NCBI GenBank assembly: GCA_025351645.1 | Contig: JANXVN010000244.1 | Span: 1 to 37,986 of the forward strand | From: Ferruginibacter sp. | GTDB taxonomy: Bacteria > Bacteroidota > Bacteroidia > Chitinophagales > Chitinophagaceae | DNA length: 37,986 nt | Reading direction: 5' to 3' | Part shown: positions 18,951 to 26,619 of the stretch, in pieces | Layout of the letters: every line of letters begins with the position of its first letter | Position numbering within the stretch: position 1 is the first letter of the stretch | Notes under the pieces: generated by a model | What the model saw: the letters and a program-made list of their open reading frames with translations, nothing else | What the model was told of the DNA's origin: nothing | The model's database searches: none | Position numbers and translations under genes: made by a program

Positions 18951-19105
18951 GGAGCGTGAGGGATAGCAACGCCCGCCCGGATGAACCCGTTCGGACGGGG
19001 AAATCCTTTTTTGTCGGCCGCCGCAAAAAAGATTGCAGTGCCCGCCCGCGCCGGTACGGACGGGGATAGCCCGGCCCCTTGGCGCCTCGCCTTGGGGCAC
19101 GCCAA
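18951..19105. repeat. GC-rich double-hairpin intergenic element
   Basis: In AT-rich surroundings this stretch is strongly GC-rich. It contains two related hairpins, at 18972-19000 and 19041-19065, each of the type CCCGCCCG...CGGACGGG (some G-T pairing). They are linked by the repeated words GGATAGC and GCCCGCCCG. It has the look of a dispersed intergenic repeat and lies in the 386-base gap between the start of the dead operon and ohr. No gene is seen in that gap. Confidence 0.55.
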
Positions 19106-19190
19106 ACAATTGAAATTTATTAGTATGAACCTTTTCAACTTTTATTGGTTTGTATTTTTAATCCAATTTTTTAACCGATAAATAAAACAA

Positions 19191-19607
19191 ATGAAAAAAG
19201 TTTATTCAACCGCTGTAACGGCTACCGGCGGGCGTAACGGGCATGTAACATCTGCCGATAATGTATTGGATGCAGATGTACGTTTGCCTAAAAGCCTGGG
19301 TGGTACGGAAGATGGGCATTTAAACCCTGAAATGCTATTTGCTGCCGGTTATGCGGCCTGTTTTGATAATGCGCTTATGCACGTTATACGACAGGAAAAA
19401 GTAACGGCAGGCACAACAATTGTAACTGCGGAAGTAGACCTTTTGCAACTGGATGGTGGCAAGTTTGGGCTTGCGGTAAAATTGCTTGTAGATGTGCCCG
19501 GCGTTGACCGTGCTAAGGCAGAAGAATTGGTAAATAAGGCGCACGAGGTATGCCCTTACAGCAATGCCACAAGAGGCAATATTGAAGTAAAGCTGGAAGT
19601 AAAATAA
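19191..19607 (+). CDS. ohr: Organic hydroperoxide resistance protein Ohr
   Basis: 138 residues, the usual Ohr length. It shows the Ohr rather than OsmC pattern: GGRNGHV with the catalytic Arg15, the HLNPEMLFAAGYAACFDNAL segment with Glu47 and the peroxidatic Cys57, and HEVCPYSNATRGN with the resolving Cys121. Ohr is a cytoplasmic lipoyl-dependent thiol peroxidase that reduces organic and lipid hydroperoxides. It stands alone on the plus strand; no OhrR-type MarR regulator gene is adjacent, so its control is not evident here. Confidence 0.95.
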   Translation: MKKVYSTAVTATGGRNGHVTSADNVLDADVRLPKSLGGTEDGHLNPEMLFAAGYAACFDNALMHVIRQEKVTAGTTIVTAEVDLLQLDGGKFGLAVKLLVDVPGVDRAKAEELVNKAHEVCPYSNATRGNIEVKLEVK

Positions 19608-19711
19608 TAAAAGCCTGCTACTTTAAAATTTTACCGGGCTGCAACTATCCTGTCTCAATTTTATGGGTTATATTTAGCCCGCTAATAATTTAAAATCTCA
19701 AATTGCTTCGT

Positions 19712-20509
19712 ATGAAAAAAAAGTTTTCTCTAGTGTTATTTTTATCCTTTTGCATACTGTTTATACTGGGCAGTAGTTTTACAACAAATCACCAGGCAGC
19801 CACTCCGGAATATTACCAGCTTAGTATTTATCATTTTAAAAATGATGCACAATTAGCTACTACAAGCGCCTATTTAAAAAACGTTTATTTGCCTGCGCTG
19901 CATAAAAATGGCTTAAGCAATATTGGTGTATTTAGTTCAATAGACAATGATACTTCGAGCGACAAGAAAATGTATATGCTGGTGCCTTTTGCTTCACTGC
20001 AAAAGTTTGAAAGCTTTGCTAATATGCTATCTGCGGGCACTTTGTTGAAAAACGATACCTCTGCTTACGGTACTGCAGCCTATAATAATGCGCCCTATGT
20101 TCGGATGGAAAATATTATTTTAAAAGCTTTTAAAGATATGCTGCACCTGCAAAAGCCATCGCTTGCCGCACCGCTTGCCGAAAGGGTTTACGAACTACGC
20201 AGCTATGAAGCCCCAACAGAAAAATTGTACCGCCAAAAAGTGAAAATGTTTAATGATGGTGGCGAGGTTGGCTTGTTTAACCGCCTTCAATTTAACGCTG
20301 TTTTTTATGCGGAAGTATTAAGCGGCAGCCACATGCCTAACCTGATGTACATGACAACTTTTGATAACAAAATATCTCGCGATGAACATTGGAAAAATTT
20401 TGGTAACGATAGCGTTTGGAAGAGGATTTCGGTAATGCCTGAATATTTAAATACGGTTTCTAAAGCCGACATTTTCTTTTTAAGGCCCACTGATTATTCT
20501 GATTTTTAA
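19712..20509 (+). CDS. Secreted NIPSNAP-family protein
   Basis: Start taken at the ATG at 19712 (MKKKFSLVLFL), giving 265 residues; an in-frame TTG nine bases earlier is less likely. The signal peptide ends around residue 24-30. Two dimeric alpha-beta-barrel (NIPSNAP) units follow. The first begins EYYQLSIYHFKNDAQLA and contains LKNVYLPALHKNGLSNIGVF. The second begins ERVYELRSYEAPTEKLYRQK and contains MFNDGGEVGLFNRL. Similar exported NIPSNAP proteins are common in Bacteroidota and Planctomycetota near sugar-oxidation genes; their activity is unknown. It lies 137 bases before a DUF1080 gene in the same direction. Confidence 0.88.
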   Translation: MKKKFSLVLFLSFCILFILGSSFTTNHQAATPEYYQLSIYHFKNDAQLATTSAYLKNVYLPALHKNGLSNIGVFSSIDNDTSSDKKMYMLVPFASLQKFESFANMLSAGTLLKNDTSAYGTAAYNNAPYVRMENIILKAFKDMLHLQKPSLAAPLAERVYELRSYEAPTEKLYRQKVKMFNDGGEVGLFNRLQFNAVFYAEVLSGSHMPNLMYMTTFDNKISRDEHWKNFGNDSVWKRISVMPEYLNTVSKADIFFLRPTDYSDF

Positions 20510-20646
20510 AGGCTGGTACAATAAAAGCCTTGAAAAAAATAATAACCTTATTACTTTGTTAATTTAAAATCAATGCGCCTTATCCTAAAAAAATAATTTA
20601 CTTTGTACTTCTTTAAATTTATTTTTTTACAATAAAATTGTTTTCC

Positions 20647-21414
20647 ATGAACACCAAAAAAATCTCCCTTTTATTAACTTCAATTGTTATGGCAACAGCG
20701 GCTTTAGCGCAAGGCGACCCAAAGCTTACGGAATTATATACGCCAGTGCCAAAAGTGGTAACCGCAGGCAAAGTAACAAGTGATGCGCCTTCTGATGCGA
20801 TAATATTGTTTGATGGTAAAAATTTAGACGAATGGGTATCTACTGAAGATACATCAAAAGCTGCGGCATGGACAGTGGGCAAAAATATACTGACCGTTAA
20901 AAAAGGAACAGGCAATATCCAGACTAAAAAATTATTTACAAATTACCAGTTGCATTTAGAGTGGCGCATACCAAGCAATATTACTGGCGAAGGGCAGGCT
21001 CGTGGAAACAGTGGTGTGTTTTTAGCCAGCACTGGCAAAGGCGATGCTGGTTATGAAATGCAGATATTGGACTGCTACAATAATAAAACGTATACAAACG
21101 GGCAAACAGCCAGTATTTACAAACAATCTGTACCGTTAGCAAATGCCTGCAAAAAACCAGGCGAATGGCAAACGTATGATGTAATATGGACTGCGCCTAC
21201 ATTTAATGAAGATGGCACCGTTAAGTCAACAGCTAAAGTAACCGCACTCCATAATGGTGTACTGGTACAAAATAATTTTGAGTTAAAAGGCGAAACGGCT
21301 TACATAGGTGCGCCTCAATACAAAAAAATTGGCCCTTCTGCTGTTAAGCTACAGGCACATGGCGATAAAAGCGAACCGATTAGTTTTCGTAATATTTGGA
21401 TAAGGGAACTGTAG
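20647..21414 (+). CDS. Secreted DUF1080 protein (3-keto-disaccharide hydrolase domain)
   Basis: The ATG at 20647 gives 255 residues; an in-frame TTG upstream is dismissed because the ATG opens a clean signal peptide (MNTKKISLLLTSIVMATAAL). The DUF1080 beta-sandwich begins IILFDGKNLDEWVSTED and continues through LHLEWRIPSN, GNSGVFLAS, YEMQILDCYNN and EPISFRNIWIREL, the standard C-terminal signature. Family members characterised in Bacteroides hydrolyse or eliminate 3-keto-glycosides in the periplasm. It belongs functionally with the second DUF1080 gene at 22685-23410. It is closed by a hairpin terminator shared with the convergent ABM gene. Confidence 0.9.
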   Translation: MNTKKISLLLTSIVMATAALAQGDPKLTELYTPVPKVVTAGKVTSDAPSDAIILFDGKNLDEWVSTEDTSKAAAWTVGKNILTVKKGTGNIQTKKLFTNYQLHLEWRIPSNITGEGQARGNSGVFLASTGKGDAGYEMQILDCYNNKTYTNGQTASIYKQSVPLANACKKPGEWQTYDVIWTAPTFNEDGTVKSTAKVTALHNGVLVQNNFELKGETAYIGAPQYKKIGPSAVKLQAHGDKSEPISFRNIWIREL

Positions 21415-21429
21415 GAAATGTATTTTAAT

Positions 21430-21462
21430 AAAAAAAGGTAGCCATTTGTGCTACCTTTTTTT
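21430..21462. terminator. Bidirectional hairpin terminator
   Basis: A perfect stem AAAAAAGGTAGC / GCTACCTTTTTT with a 7-base loop lies between the convergent DUF1080 (+) and ABM (-) genes. The A-run and T-run on either side let it work in both directions. Confidence 0.88.
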
Positions 21463-21469
21463 GTGCCTG

Positions 21470-21763
21470 TTATTTAACAGCTATCAAGTCTACAAATTCT
21501 ATTACCGGGTCTTTAGCCAGTAATGTAGCGGCATTAGCCATTAAGGCTGCCGCAATTTTTCCCTGCAGGTGTTCCTTTCTGCCATCTTCAGTTTCGAATG
21601 TATCAAATATGCCAAAGGTGTTAGCACTAATTTTAAGCCCGTACCATTTTATGGTCAATGTTTCTTCTTGTGCAAGCGGCAAGGCGCTTTTTAAAAATTC
21701 TTCTACTTCATTTTCTTTGCCTGGTTTCGCTTCTACCCTTGCTAATAATGCAAATTTTTCCAT
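21470..21763 (-). CDS. ABM-domain (YgiN-like) putative monooxygenase
   Basis: 97 residues, cytoplasmic. The ferredoxin-like ABM fold is clear: FALLARVEAKPGKENEVEEF, then TIKWYGLKIS, FGIFDTFETEDGRKEHLQGK with the conserved His, and a C-terminal IEFVDLIAVK. Proteins of this size act as dimeric quinol or aromatic monooxygenases, or only as small-molecule binders. It is separated from the ThuA operon upstream by a hairpin at 21874-21898, so it is probably transcribed separately or by readthrough. Confidence 0.85.
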   Translation of the reverse strand: MEKFALLARVEAKPGKENEVEEFLKSALPLAQEETLTIKWYGLKISANTFGIFDTFETEDGRKEHLQGKIAAALMANAATLLAKDPVIEFVDLIAVK

Positions 21764-21873
21764 GATTATTATTTTGTTGATTTAAAATTAATTTATATAT
21801 GCTATTACAAAACTTTACAAAATATGTTGTGAAAAAATAGTTTGCTGGTAAATTCGGTAGTAACCCAAACAAA

Positions 21874-21898
21874 AAGGGCAGCCATAGCGGCTGCCCTT
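21874..21898 (-). terminator. Terminator of the Gfo/Idh-to-ThuA operon
   Basis: Stem AAGGGCAGCC / GGCTGCCCTT with a 5-base loop. In the minus direction it is followed by a T-rich run (TTTTTTGTTT). It lies about 20 bases after the ThuA stop codon. Confidence 0.85.
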
Positions 21899-21919
21899 AA
21901 AAATTAAATTATCCGGTAA

Positions 21920-22672
21920 TTATTTTGTGCCCATTACGTATTTTATGCCGCCCAATATATGTTGTAAATATAAAGGGTCGCTGTACGATTCAATAGTGTG
22001 CCCAAGCTCAGTATAAAATACCCTGCCACCATCAAAACTATGGTACCAGGCCATAGGATGATTATCGCCATTTTTGCCACCAGTATAAGATGTTTCATCA
22101 ATCTTAATCAGCACTTTAACATCAGGGTTCATATTTTTAAAATTGTACCACTCATCTTTCCTTACCCATTCAGCAGGTAAATGTTTTGTTGAGATATTGG
22201 TGTTATCTACAATAATTAATTTAGCCTCCTGTTGCTGTGGGTGCGATAAAAAATTGCCACCTATCATTTGTACGTACCAGGGCCATTCGTACTCGCAATC
22301 TGTTGCTGCGTGAATGCCTATAAGCCCATGGCCACTGCGTATAAATTTCTGCAACGCAGCTTCCTGCTCTTTGCCTAAAACAGTACCGGTAGTGCTTAAA
22401 AACACAATGGCTTTATACTTTTTAAAATTCGCATCTGTTAAGTAAGATGAATCTTCTGTGGCATCTACCTCAAAATTATTTTCAGCGCCTAATTTCTTTA
22501 TGGCTGCAATTCCAGCTTCAATACTCTCGTGCCGGTAGCCATTTGTTTTCGAAAAAACAAGCAGGCTATGCTTTTTTGCGGAAGGCATTTTTGGCTGTTT
22601 ATCTGTGAAAGAAAAAGTTGCGGCAAGGCATAGCAATAAAAAAATACTGCGAGTTAATTGTTTAGCAAGCAT
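21920..22672 (-). CDS. Secreted ThuA-domain protein
   Basis: 250 residues with a signal peptide (MLAKQLTRSIFLLLCLAATF). The ThuA fold (type-1 glutamine amidotransferase-like) is clear: HSLLVFSKTNGYRHESIEAG at the start, YKAIVFLSTTGTVL, FIRSGHGLIGIHAATDCEYE, PMAWYHSFDGGRVFYTELGH and LGGIKYVMG at the end. ThuA was named from rhizobial trehalose use, where trehalose and related disaccharides are handled as 3-keto forms. Its start is 12 bases after the stop of the DUF1080 gene, and it is the last gene of a five-gene minus-strand operon. The exact reaction is not established. Confidence 0.92.
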   Translation of the reverse strand: MLAKQLTRSIFLLLCLAATFSFTDKQPKMPSAKKHSLLVFSKTNGYRHESIEAGIAAIKKLGAENNFEVDATEDSSYLTDANFKKYKAIVFLSTTGTVLGKEQEAALQKFIRSGHGLIGIHAATDCEYEWPWYVQMIGGNFLSHPQQQEAKLIIVDNTNISTKHLPAEWVRKDEWYNFKNMNPDVKVLIKIDETSYTGGKNGDNHPMAWYHSFDGGRVFYTELGHTIESYSDPLYLQHILGGIKYVMGTK

Positions 22673-22684
22673 AGTAGTGGTTAT

Positions 22685-23410
22685 TTATAATTTTTTAATT
22701 TTTATGTTACGGTACCAAACGGTATTTCCATGGTCTTGTAAAGCAATCCTGCCCTTGTTGAATTTTCCAAAATCAGGCATGTCTTTAAATTTGCTGTTGG
22801 CAATTAATTGCTTCCACTTATCATCCCACATGGTGGTAGTTACAACGTTGGTGCCGTTTAAAAAAATCTGAAGCTTTCCTTTATTTGCAATAATTTCAGC
22901 CTGGTTCCATTTGCCTACTGGCTTTACTGGTTCTGAGGAGCTTTTAATTAAATCGTATAAATCGCCAGCACGGTGCTTGGTTATCTTTCCATCTGGATGG
23001 CCTTCATTATCCAGCACCTGAATTTCGGGGCCGGTAACATAGGTTTCATTATATTTTGCAGCGTCTTCTTTAACAAAAATCATGATACCGCTGTTGCCAT
23101 TTTTTGATATTTTCCACTCCAGTTTCAAGTCAAAGTTTTCATACTCATTATCTGTTACTAAATCGCCGCCTTCTTTAATGGAAGGGTCTACATATACAGC
23201 GCCATCTGCAATTTTCCAAGCATTGCCAACTGTAGTTTTGCCATAGGTATGCCATCCCTTGGTTGTTTTTCCATCAAATAATACTTGCCAGCCATCTTTA
23301 TTGGCTTGCGTATTTTCGGCTACAGCAACGGTTGTTTTAACAACATTCGGTTGGATGGGATGATAGCCATTCATAAATAGAAAAACCAGGCTAATGGGGA
23401 TAAATTTCAT
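22685..23410 (-). CDS. Secreted DUF1080 protein, second copy
   Basis: 241 residues with an N-terminal signal sequence (MKFIPISLVFLFMNGYHP). The DUF1080 domain runs from WQVLFDGKTTKGWHTYGKTT through LKLEWKISKNGNSGIMIFVK, GPEIQVLDNEGHPDGK and VWYRNIKIKKL. Most likely it cleaves 3-keto-glycosides in the periplasm, like the family members now termed 3-keto-disaccharide hydrolases. It sits between cytochrome c (11 bases) and ThuA (12 bases), so it is made with the oxidation machinery. It differs clearly from the copy at 20647-21414, which suggests different substrates rather than a recent duplication. Confidence 0.92.
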   Translation of the reverse strand: MKFIPISLVFLFMNGYHPIQPNVVKTTVAVAENTQANKDGWQVLFDGKTTKGWHTYGKTTVGNAWKIADGAVYVDPSIKEGGDLVTDNEYENFDLKLEWKISKNGNSGIMIFVKEDAAKYNETYVTGPEIQVLDNEGHPDGKITKHRAGDLYDLIKSSSEPVKPVGKWNQAEIIANKGKLQIFLNGTNVVTTTMWDDKWKQLIANSKFKDMPDFGKFNKGRIALQDHGNTVWYRNIKIKKL

Positions 23411-23421
23411 GGTGTAAATTT

Positions 23422-23823
23422 TTAATTGTTTTTAAGTAATAAAACATATTTGGCCATAGCCTTTGCGTCATCAAGAGATAAACCGCTATGAGGGGTCATT
23501 GCTATTGCGCCCCAGTTGCCGGAACCGCCTTTAATAATTTTATGGGCCAGCGTATCAATGGTAGCTTCGTTATTAGTGTATTTGTTAGCTATGTCCCTAA
23601 AGGCCGGGCCAATAATTTTTTCGTCAATCTTATGGCAGGTAGCACAATCGCTTCCTTTTACAAGGTCGAGCCCTTTCATAAATTCAGGCGTGCTGGTTAC
23701 ATCGGCTTTTGCGGTTTCTGTAGCTGCGGTGGTGGTGGTAGTTGCGCCAGGCTTGGTATCTGTGCCGCTGTTGCAGGCGTAAATACCTGTGGCCAATGCA
23801 AAAATGGTGATTATCTTTTTCAT
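23422..23823 (-). CDS. Monoheme cytochrome c lipoprotein
   Basis: 133 residues. The lipobox is GIYAC (Cys17), followed by a Thr/Ala-rich linker to about residue 45. The heme site is CATCH (Cys60, Cys63, His64), and the distal ligand is probably Met109 in AIAMTPH. GPAFRDIANKY and a C-terminal helix AKAMAKYVLLL complete a class I cytochrome fold. It should sit in the periplasm as a lipoprotein and accept electrons. Its operon with DUF1080 and ThuA, opposite the GMC and small-subunit genes, suggests it takes electrons from the sugar dehydrogenase; that is inference. Confidence 0.92.
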   Translation of the reverse strand: MKKIITIFALATGIYACNSGTDTKPGATTTTTAATETAKADVTSTPEFMKGLDLVKGSDCATCHKIDEKIIGPAFRDIANKYTNNEATIDTLAHKIIKGGSGNWGAIAMTPHSGLSLDDAKAMAKYVLLLKNN

Positions 23824-23859
23824 GTAAATATGTATTTGTGCTTTAAATATGGTGTTAAA

Positions 23860-24918
23860 TTACTGTACTAATCCTAATATCCTGCGGTTAAAGTTTTCAT
23901 CGCTGCCGGTGCTGGCAAAATCATCAAATGCTTTTTCTGTTACGCGGATGATGTTGTCCTTTATAAATATGGAACCTTCCTTAGCGCCGTCTTCAGAATT
24001 TTTGATGGCGCATTCCCATTCCATCACAGCCCAGCCTTTATAATCGTAGGCGGCCATTTTACTAAAAATGGCTTTAAAATTTACCTGCCCATCACCCAGC
24101 GAGCGGAAACGGCCAGCCCTGTCGATCCAGTTTTGGTAACCGCCATAAACGCCTTGTTTCCCTGTAGGGTTAAACTCCGCATCTTTTACATGGAACATTT
24201 TTATACGCTCATGGTAATGGTCAATATAGGCCAGGTAATCCAGGCACTGTAGTATAAAATGTGATGGGTCGTAAAGCAAGCAAGCCCTTGGATGGTTGTT
24301 CACTTTTTCCAGGAACATTTCATAACTCACGCCATCGTGTAAGTCTTCGCCAGGGTGTATTTCGTAACAAAGGTCAACACCCTGCTCATCAAAATGGTTT
24401 AGGATTGGCAGCCATCTTTTTGCCAATTCTGTAAAGCCGGTTTCTACCAAGCCTGCAGGGCGCTGTGGCCATGGATAAACCGTATGCCATAATAAAGCCC
24501 CGCTAAAAGTGGCGTGGGCTATAAGCCCCAGGTTTTTAGACGCTAGGGCTGCATACTTTAATTGTTGCACTGCCCATGCTTGCCGTGCTGTTGGGTTATT
24601 GCGGTAAGCCTCTGGTGCAAAGCCATCAAACAAGGCATCGTATGCAGGGTTAACTGCCACTAGCTGGCCTTGCAGGTGCGTAGATAATTCGGTAATTTCC
24701 ATACCGCAACCATTTACGATGCCTTTTATCTCATCGCAGTAATCTTTGCTTTCGGCTGCTTTTTGCAAGTCTATCAGGCGGCTATCCCAGCTCGGTATCT
24801 GCACGCCGACAAAACCAATACTTTTAGCCCATGTACAAATACCTTGTAGCGTATTGAATGGCGGCTCATCGCCCATAAACTGAGCTAAAAAAATACCCGG
24901 CCCTTTAAGTGTAGTCAT
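23860..24918 (-). CDS. Sugar phosphate isomerase/epimerase-like TIM barrel, cytoplasmic
   Basis: 352 residues with no signal peptide. The xylose-isomerase-like TIM-barrel metal site is visible: Glu186 in CYEIHPGED, Asp217 in LLYDPSHF, His243 in MFHVKDAEF and Glu300 in AVMEWE. Other motifs are FVGVQIPSWD near the first strand and ATFSGALLWH. Such enzymes isomerise, epimerise or eliminate keto-sugars with a divalent metal. It lies between the Gfo/Idh gene, from which a 140-base palindromic repeat separates it, and cytochrome c (36 bases). A role on 3-keto-sugars is likely but not proven. Confidence 0.9.
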   Translation of the reverse strand: MTTLKGPGIFLAQFMGDEPPFNTLQGICTWAKSIGFVGVQIPSWDSRLIDLQKAAESKDYCDEIKGIVNGCGMEITELSTHLQGQLVAVNPAYDALFDGFAPEAYRNNPTARQAWAVQQLKYAALASKNLGLIAHATFSGALLWHTVYPWPQRPAGLVETGFTELAKRWLPILNHFDEQGVDLCYEIHPGEDLHDGVSYEMFLEKVNNHPRACLLYDPSHFILQCLDYLAYIDHYHERIKMFHVKDAEFNPTGKQGVYGGYQNWIDRAGRFRSLGDGQVNFKAIFSKMAAYDYKGWAVMEWECAIKNSEDGAKEGSIFIKDNIIRVTEKAFDDFASTGSDENFNRRILGLVQ

Positions 24919-24951
24919 ATAATTAGGTTATTTATTTTATCAAAATATAGT

Positions 24952-25088
24952 CTCCCAGCCCTCCAAAGGAGGGTTCCTGACTCTGCTGCTTTGCTGGTAA
25001 TTTCCAAAATCTTGAGTGCCGTCTCTGCCGCACTTCTAATATTCTTCAAATCAGCCTTCTCCAGAACCCTCCTTTGGAGGGCAGGGAG
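24952..25088. repeat. MITE-like inverted-repeat element between two operon genes
   Basis: Arms at 24952-24976 and 25064-25088 are 25 bases each, inverted, with one mismatch. Each arm contains the palindrome CCCTCCAAAGGAGGG. The right arm ends only three bases before the Gfo/Idh stop codon. The same arm sequence recurs at 34165-34192. On the minus strand the middle reads as an open frame without stop, but it has no recognised homology. Confidence 0.7.
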
Positions 25089-25091
25089 GCT

Positions 25092-26258
25092 TTACACCTT
25101 ATGCTCAAACCATTTTTTATCCGACTGAGAAGACGCTACCACATTATCTATAAAAGCCATACCACGAATGCCATCTTCCACACCAGGAAAATCAAGGGCT
25201 TCTTTAGAGGGTGTTGTGCCATCTATTTTAGCGCCCAATGTTTGTGCAAAATTTCTGTAAATATTTGCGAAAGCTTCTAAATAACCTTCTGGGTGCCCAC
25301 CTGGCGTGCGGCAGCTATTAGTTGCATAGCTGGATAATACACCGGTATAATTAGCGCCCGCCCTTAAAATCTGTGCAGGCTGGTCAAGCCATTTTACAAG
25401 CAACGTATTAGGCTCATGCTGTGCCCATTCAATGCCCCCTTTTTCACCGTACACCCTAATTTTTAAAGCATTCTCTTCACCTGCCGCAACCTGCGAAGCC
25501 ATCAATACACCAGCAGCGCCGTTGCTAAATTTTAACAGCACATTGCCATCATCATCCAGGGCCCTGCCATCTACTAAAATATTAAGGTCTGCGCACAATT
25601 GAGTTATTTGTAAGCCAGTTATGTACTCTGCCAAATGGGCTGCATGCGTACCGATATCGCCCATGGCGCCGCTTTTGCCACTTTTACTCGGGTCGGTACG
25701 CCAGGCTGCCTGGGCATTGCCTTCCCTTTCGCTAAGCTTGCTTAACCAGCCTTGCGGATATTCTACCCATACCTTCCTAATCTTACCCAAAACATTATCT
25801 GCACACATAGCGCGGGCCTGCTTTACCATGGGGTAACCAGAGTATGTATGTGTAAGGCAAAGTATAAGCCCTGTTTCGGCCACCTTGGCTTTTAATTGCC
25901 TTGCTTCATCTAATGTAAAGGCAATTGGTTTTTCTATCACTACATTAAAGCCATGGTCCAGCGCCATCATTGCCGGTGCAAAATGCGCAAAGTTTGGGGT
26001 TACAATTGTAACAAAATCAATCCGTTCATTTGCAGGTAGCGCGCTTTCTTTTTTTATTAATTCCTGGTAAGTAAGGTAAGTACGGTTTTCTGGCAAAAAA
26101 AGCATTTTGCCACTTTCAATGGCAATTTCGGGGTTTATGCTAAGTGCGCCCGCTGCCAATTCAACTAAGCCATCCATATTTGAAGCAAGGCGATGTATAG
26201 CACCAATAAAGGCGTCTTTGCCACCGCCGATCATGCCCATCCGTAATTTTCTGTCCAT
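25092..26258 (-). CDS. Gfo/Idh/MocA-family oxidoreductase
   Basis: Start taken at 26258 (MDRKLRMGMIGGG, 388 residues), because the Rossmann strand then begins at once, as usual in this family. The nucleotide-binding glycine motif MIGGGKDAFIGAIH is followed by VIEKPIAFT with Lys111 and by GDIGTHAAHLAEYI with Asp201 and His205 (catalytic His region). It should use NAD(P)(H) to oxidise or reduce a sugar carbon; ThuB-type members reduce 3-keto sugars. An in-frame ATG at 26345 would add 29 residues that look like a signal peptide (LMSITFLIPSLTNA), so export cannot be ruled out. First gene of the minus operon. Confidence 0.92.
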   Translation of the reverse strand: MDRKLRMGMIGGGKDAFIGAIHRLASNMDGLVELAAGALSINPEIAIESGKMLFLPENRTYLTYQELIKKESALPANERIDFVTIVTPNFAHFAPAMMALDHGFNVVIEKPIAFTLDEARQLKAKVAETGLILCLTHTYSGYPMVKQARAMCADNVLGKIRKVWVEYPQGWLSKLSEREGNAQAAWRTDPSKSGKSGAMGDIGTHAAHLAEYITGLQITQLCADLNILVDGRALDDDGNVLLKFSNGAAGVLMASQVAAGEENALKIRVYGEKGGIEWAQHEPNTLLVKWLDQPAQILRAGANYTGVLSSYATNSCRTPGGHPEGYLEAFANIYRNFAQTLGAKIDGTTPSKEALDFPGVEDGIRGMAFIDNVVASSQSDKKWFEHKV

Positions 26259-26370
26259 AGTTATTTTATTAAGTGGTTGATTTGTTGCAGCGTTCGTTAG
26301 TGACGGGATTAAAAAAGTTATGCTCATTAACACCTTCAGCAGCATCGAATTTTTTGCAGGCTAAAATTAT

Positions 26371-26405
26371 CAAATTTATTTTAACAGATTATCATAAAAA
26401 GCAAA
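26371..26405 (-). promoter_or_regulatory. Possible promoter of the Gfo/Idh operon
   Basis: On the minus strand TAAATTTG (26378-26371) is an exact TAnnTTTG -7 box. A TTTG lies 23 bases further upstream (26405-26402), slightly long for the usual 19-base spacing. Transcription would start near 26364, about 20 bases before the alternative ATG at 26345 and about 105 before the preferred ATG. The rest of the divergent gap (26259-26619) shows no gene. Confidence 0.4.
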
Positions 26406-26619
26406 TTAAAAATAAAGGGGGCAATCTTATAAAAAATTGAAAACCATTGCCAGTTTAATTAAAGCACCGGATATTTTTTATTACCGCCTTTAAAAATAGT
26501 GCATTAGTTTATTTTAAATACATCTTGTCATATAATTCTCAATTATTTTATTGTCAATTGGACGTTTTATTTATATAAATTCTTAACTTGAGGTTTCATT
26601 GCCTAAAAACATAACGATT

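Noticed and set aside
24976..25064. Open minus-strand frame inside the palindromic element (EKADLKNIRSAAETALKILE and onward)
   Set aside because: About 30 codons without start, conserved motif or independent signal; explained as the interior of a repeat element.
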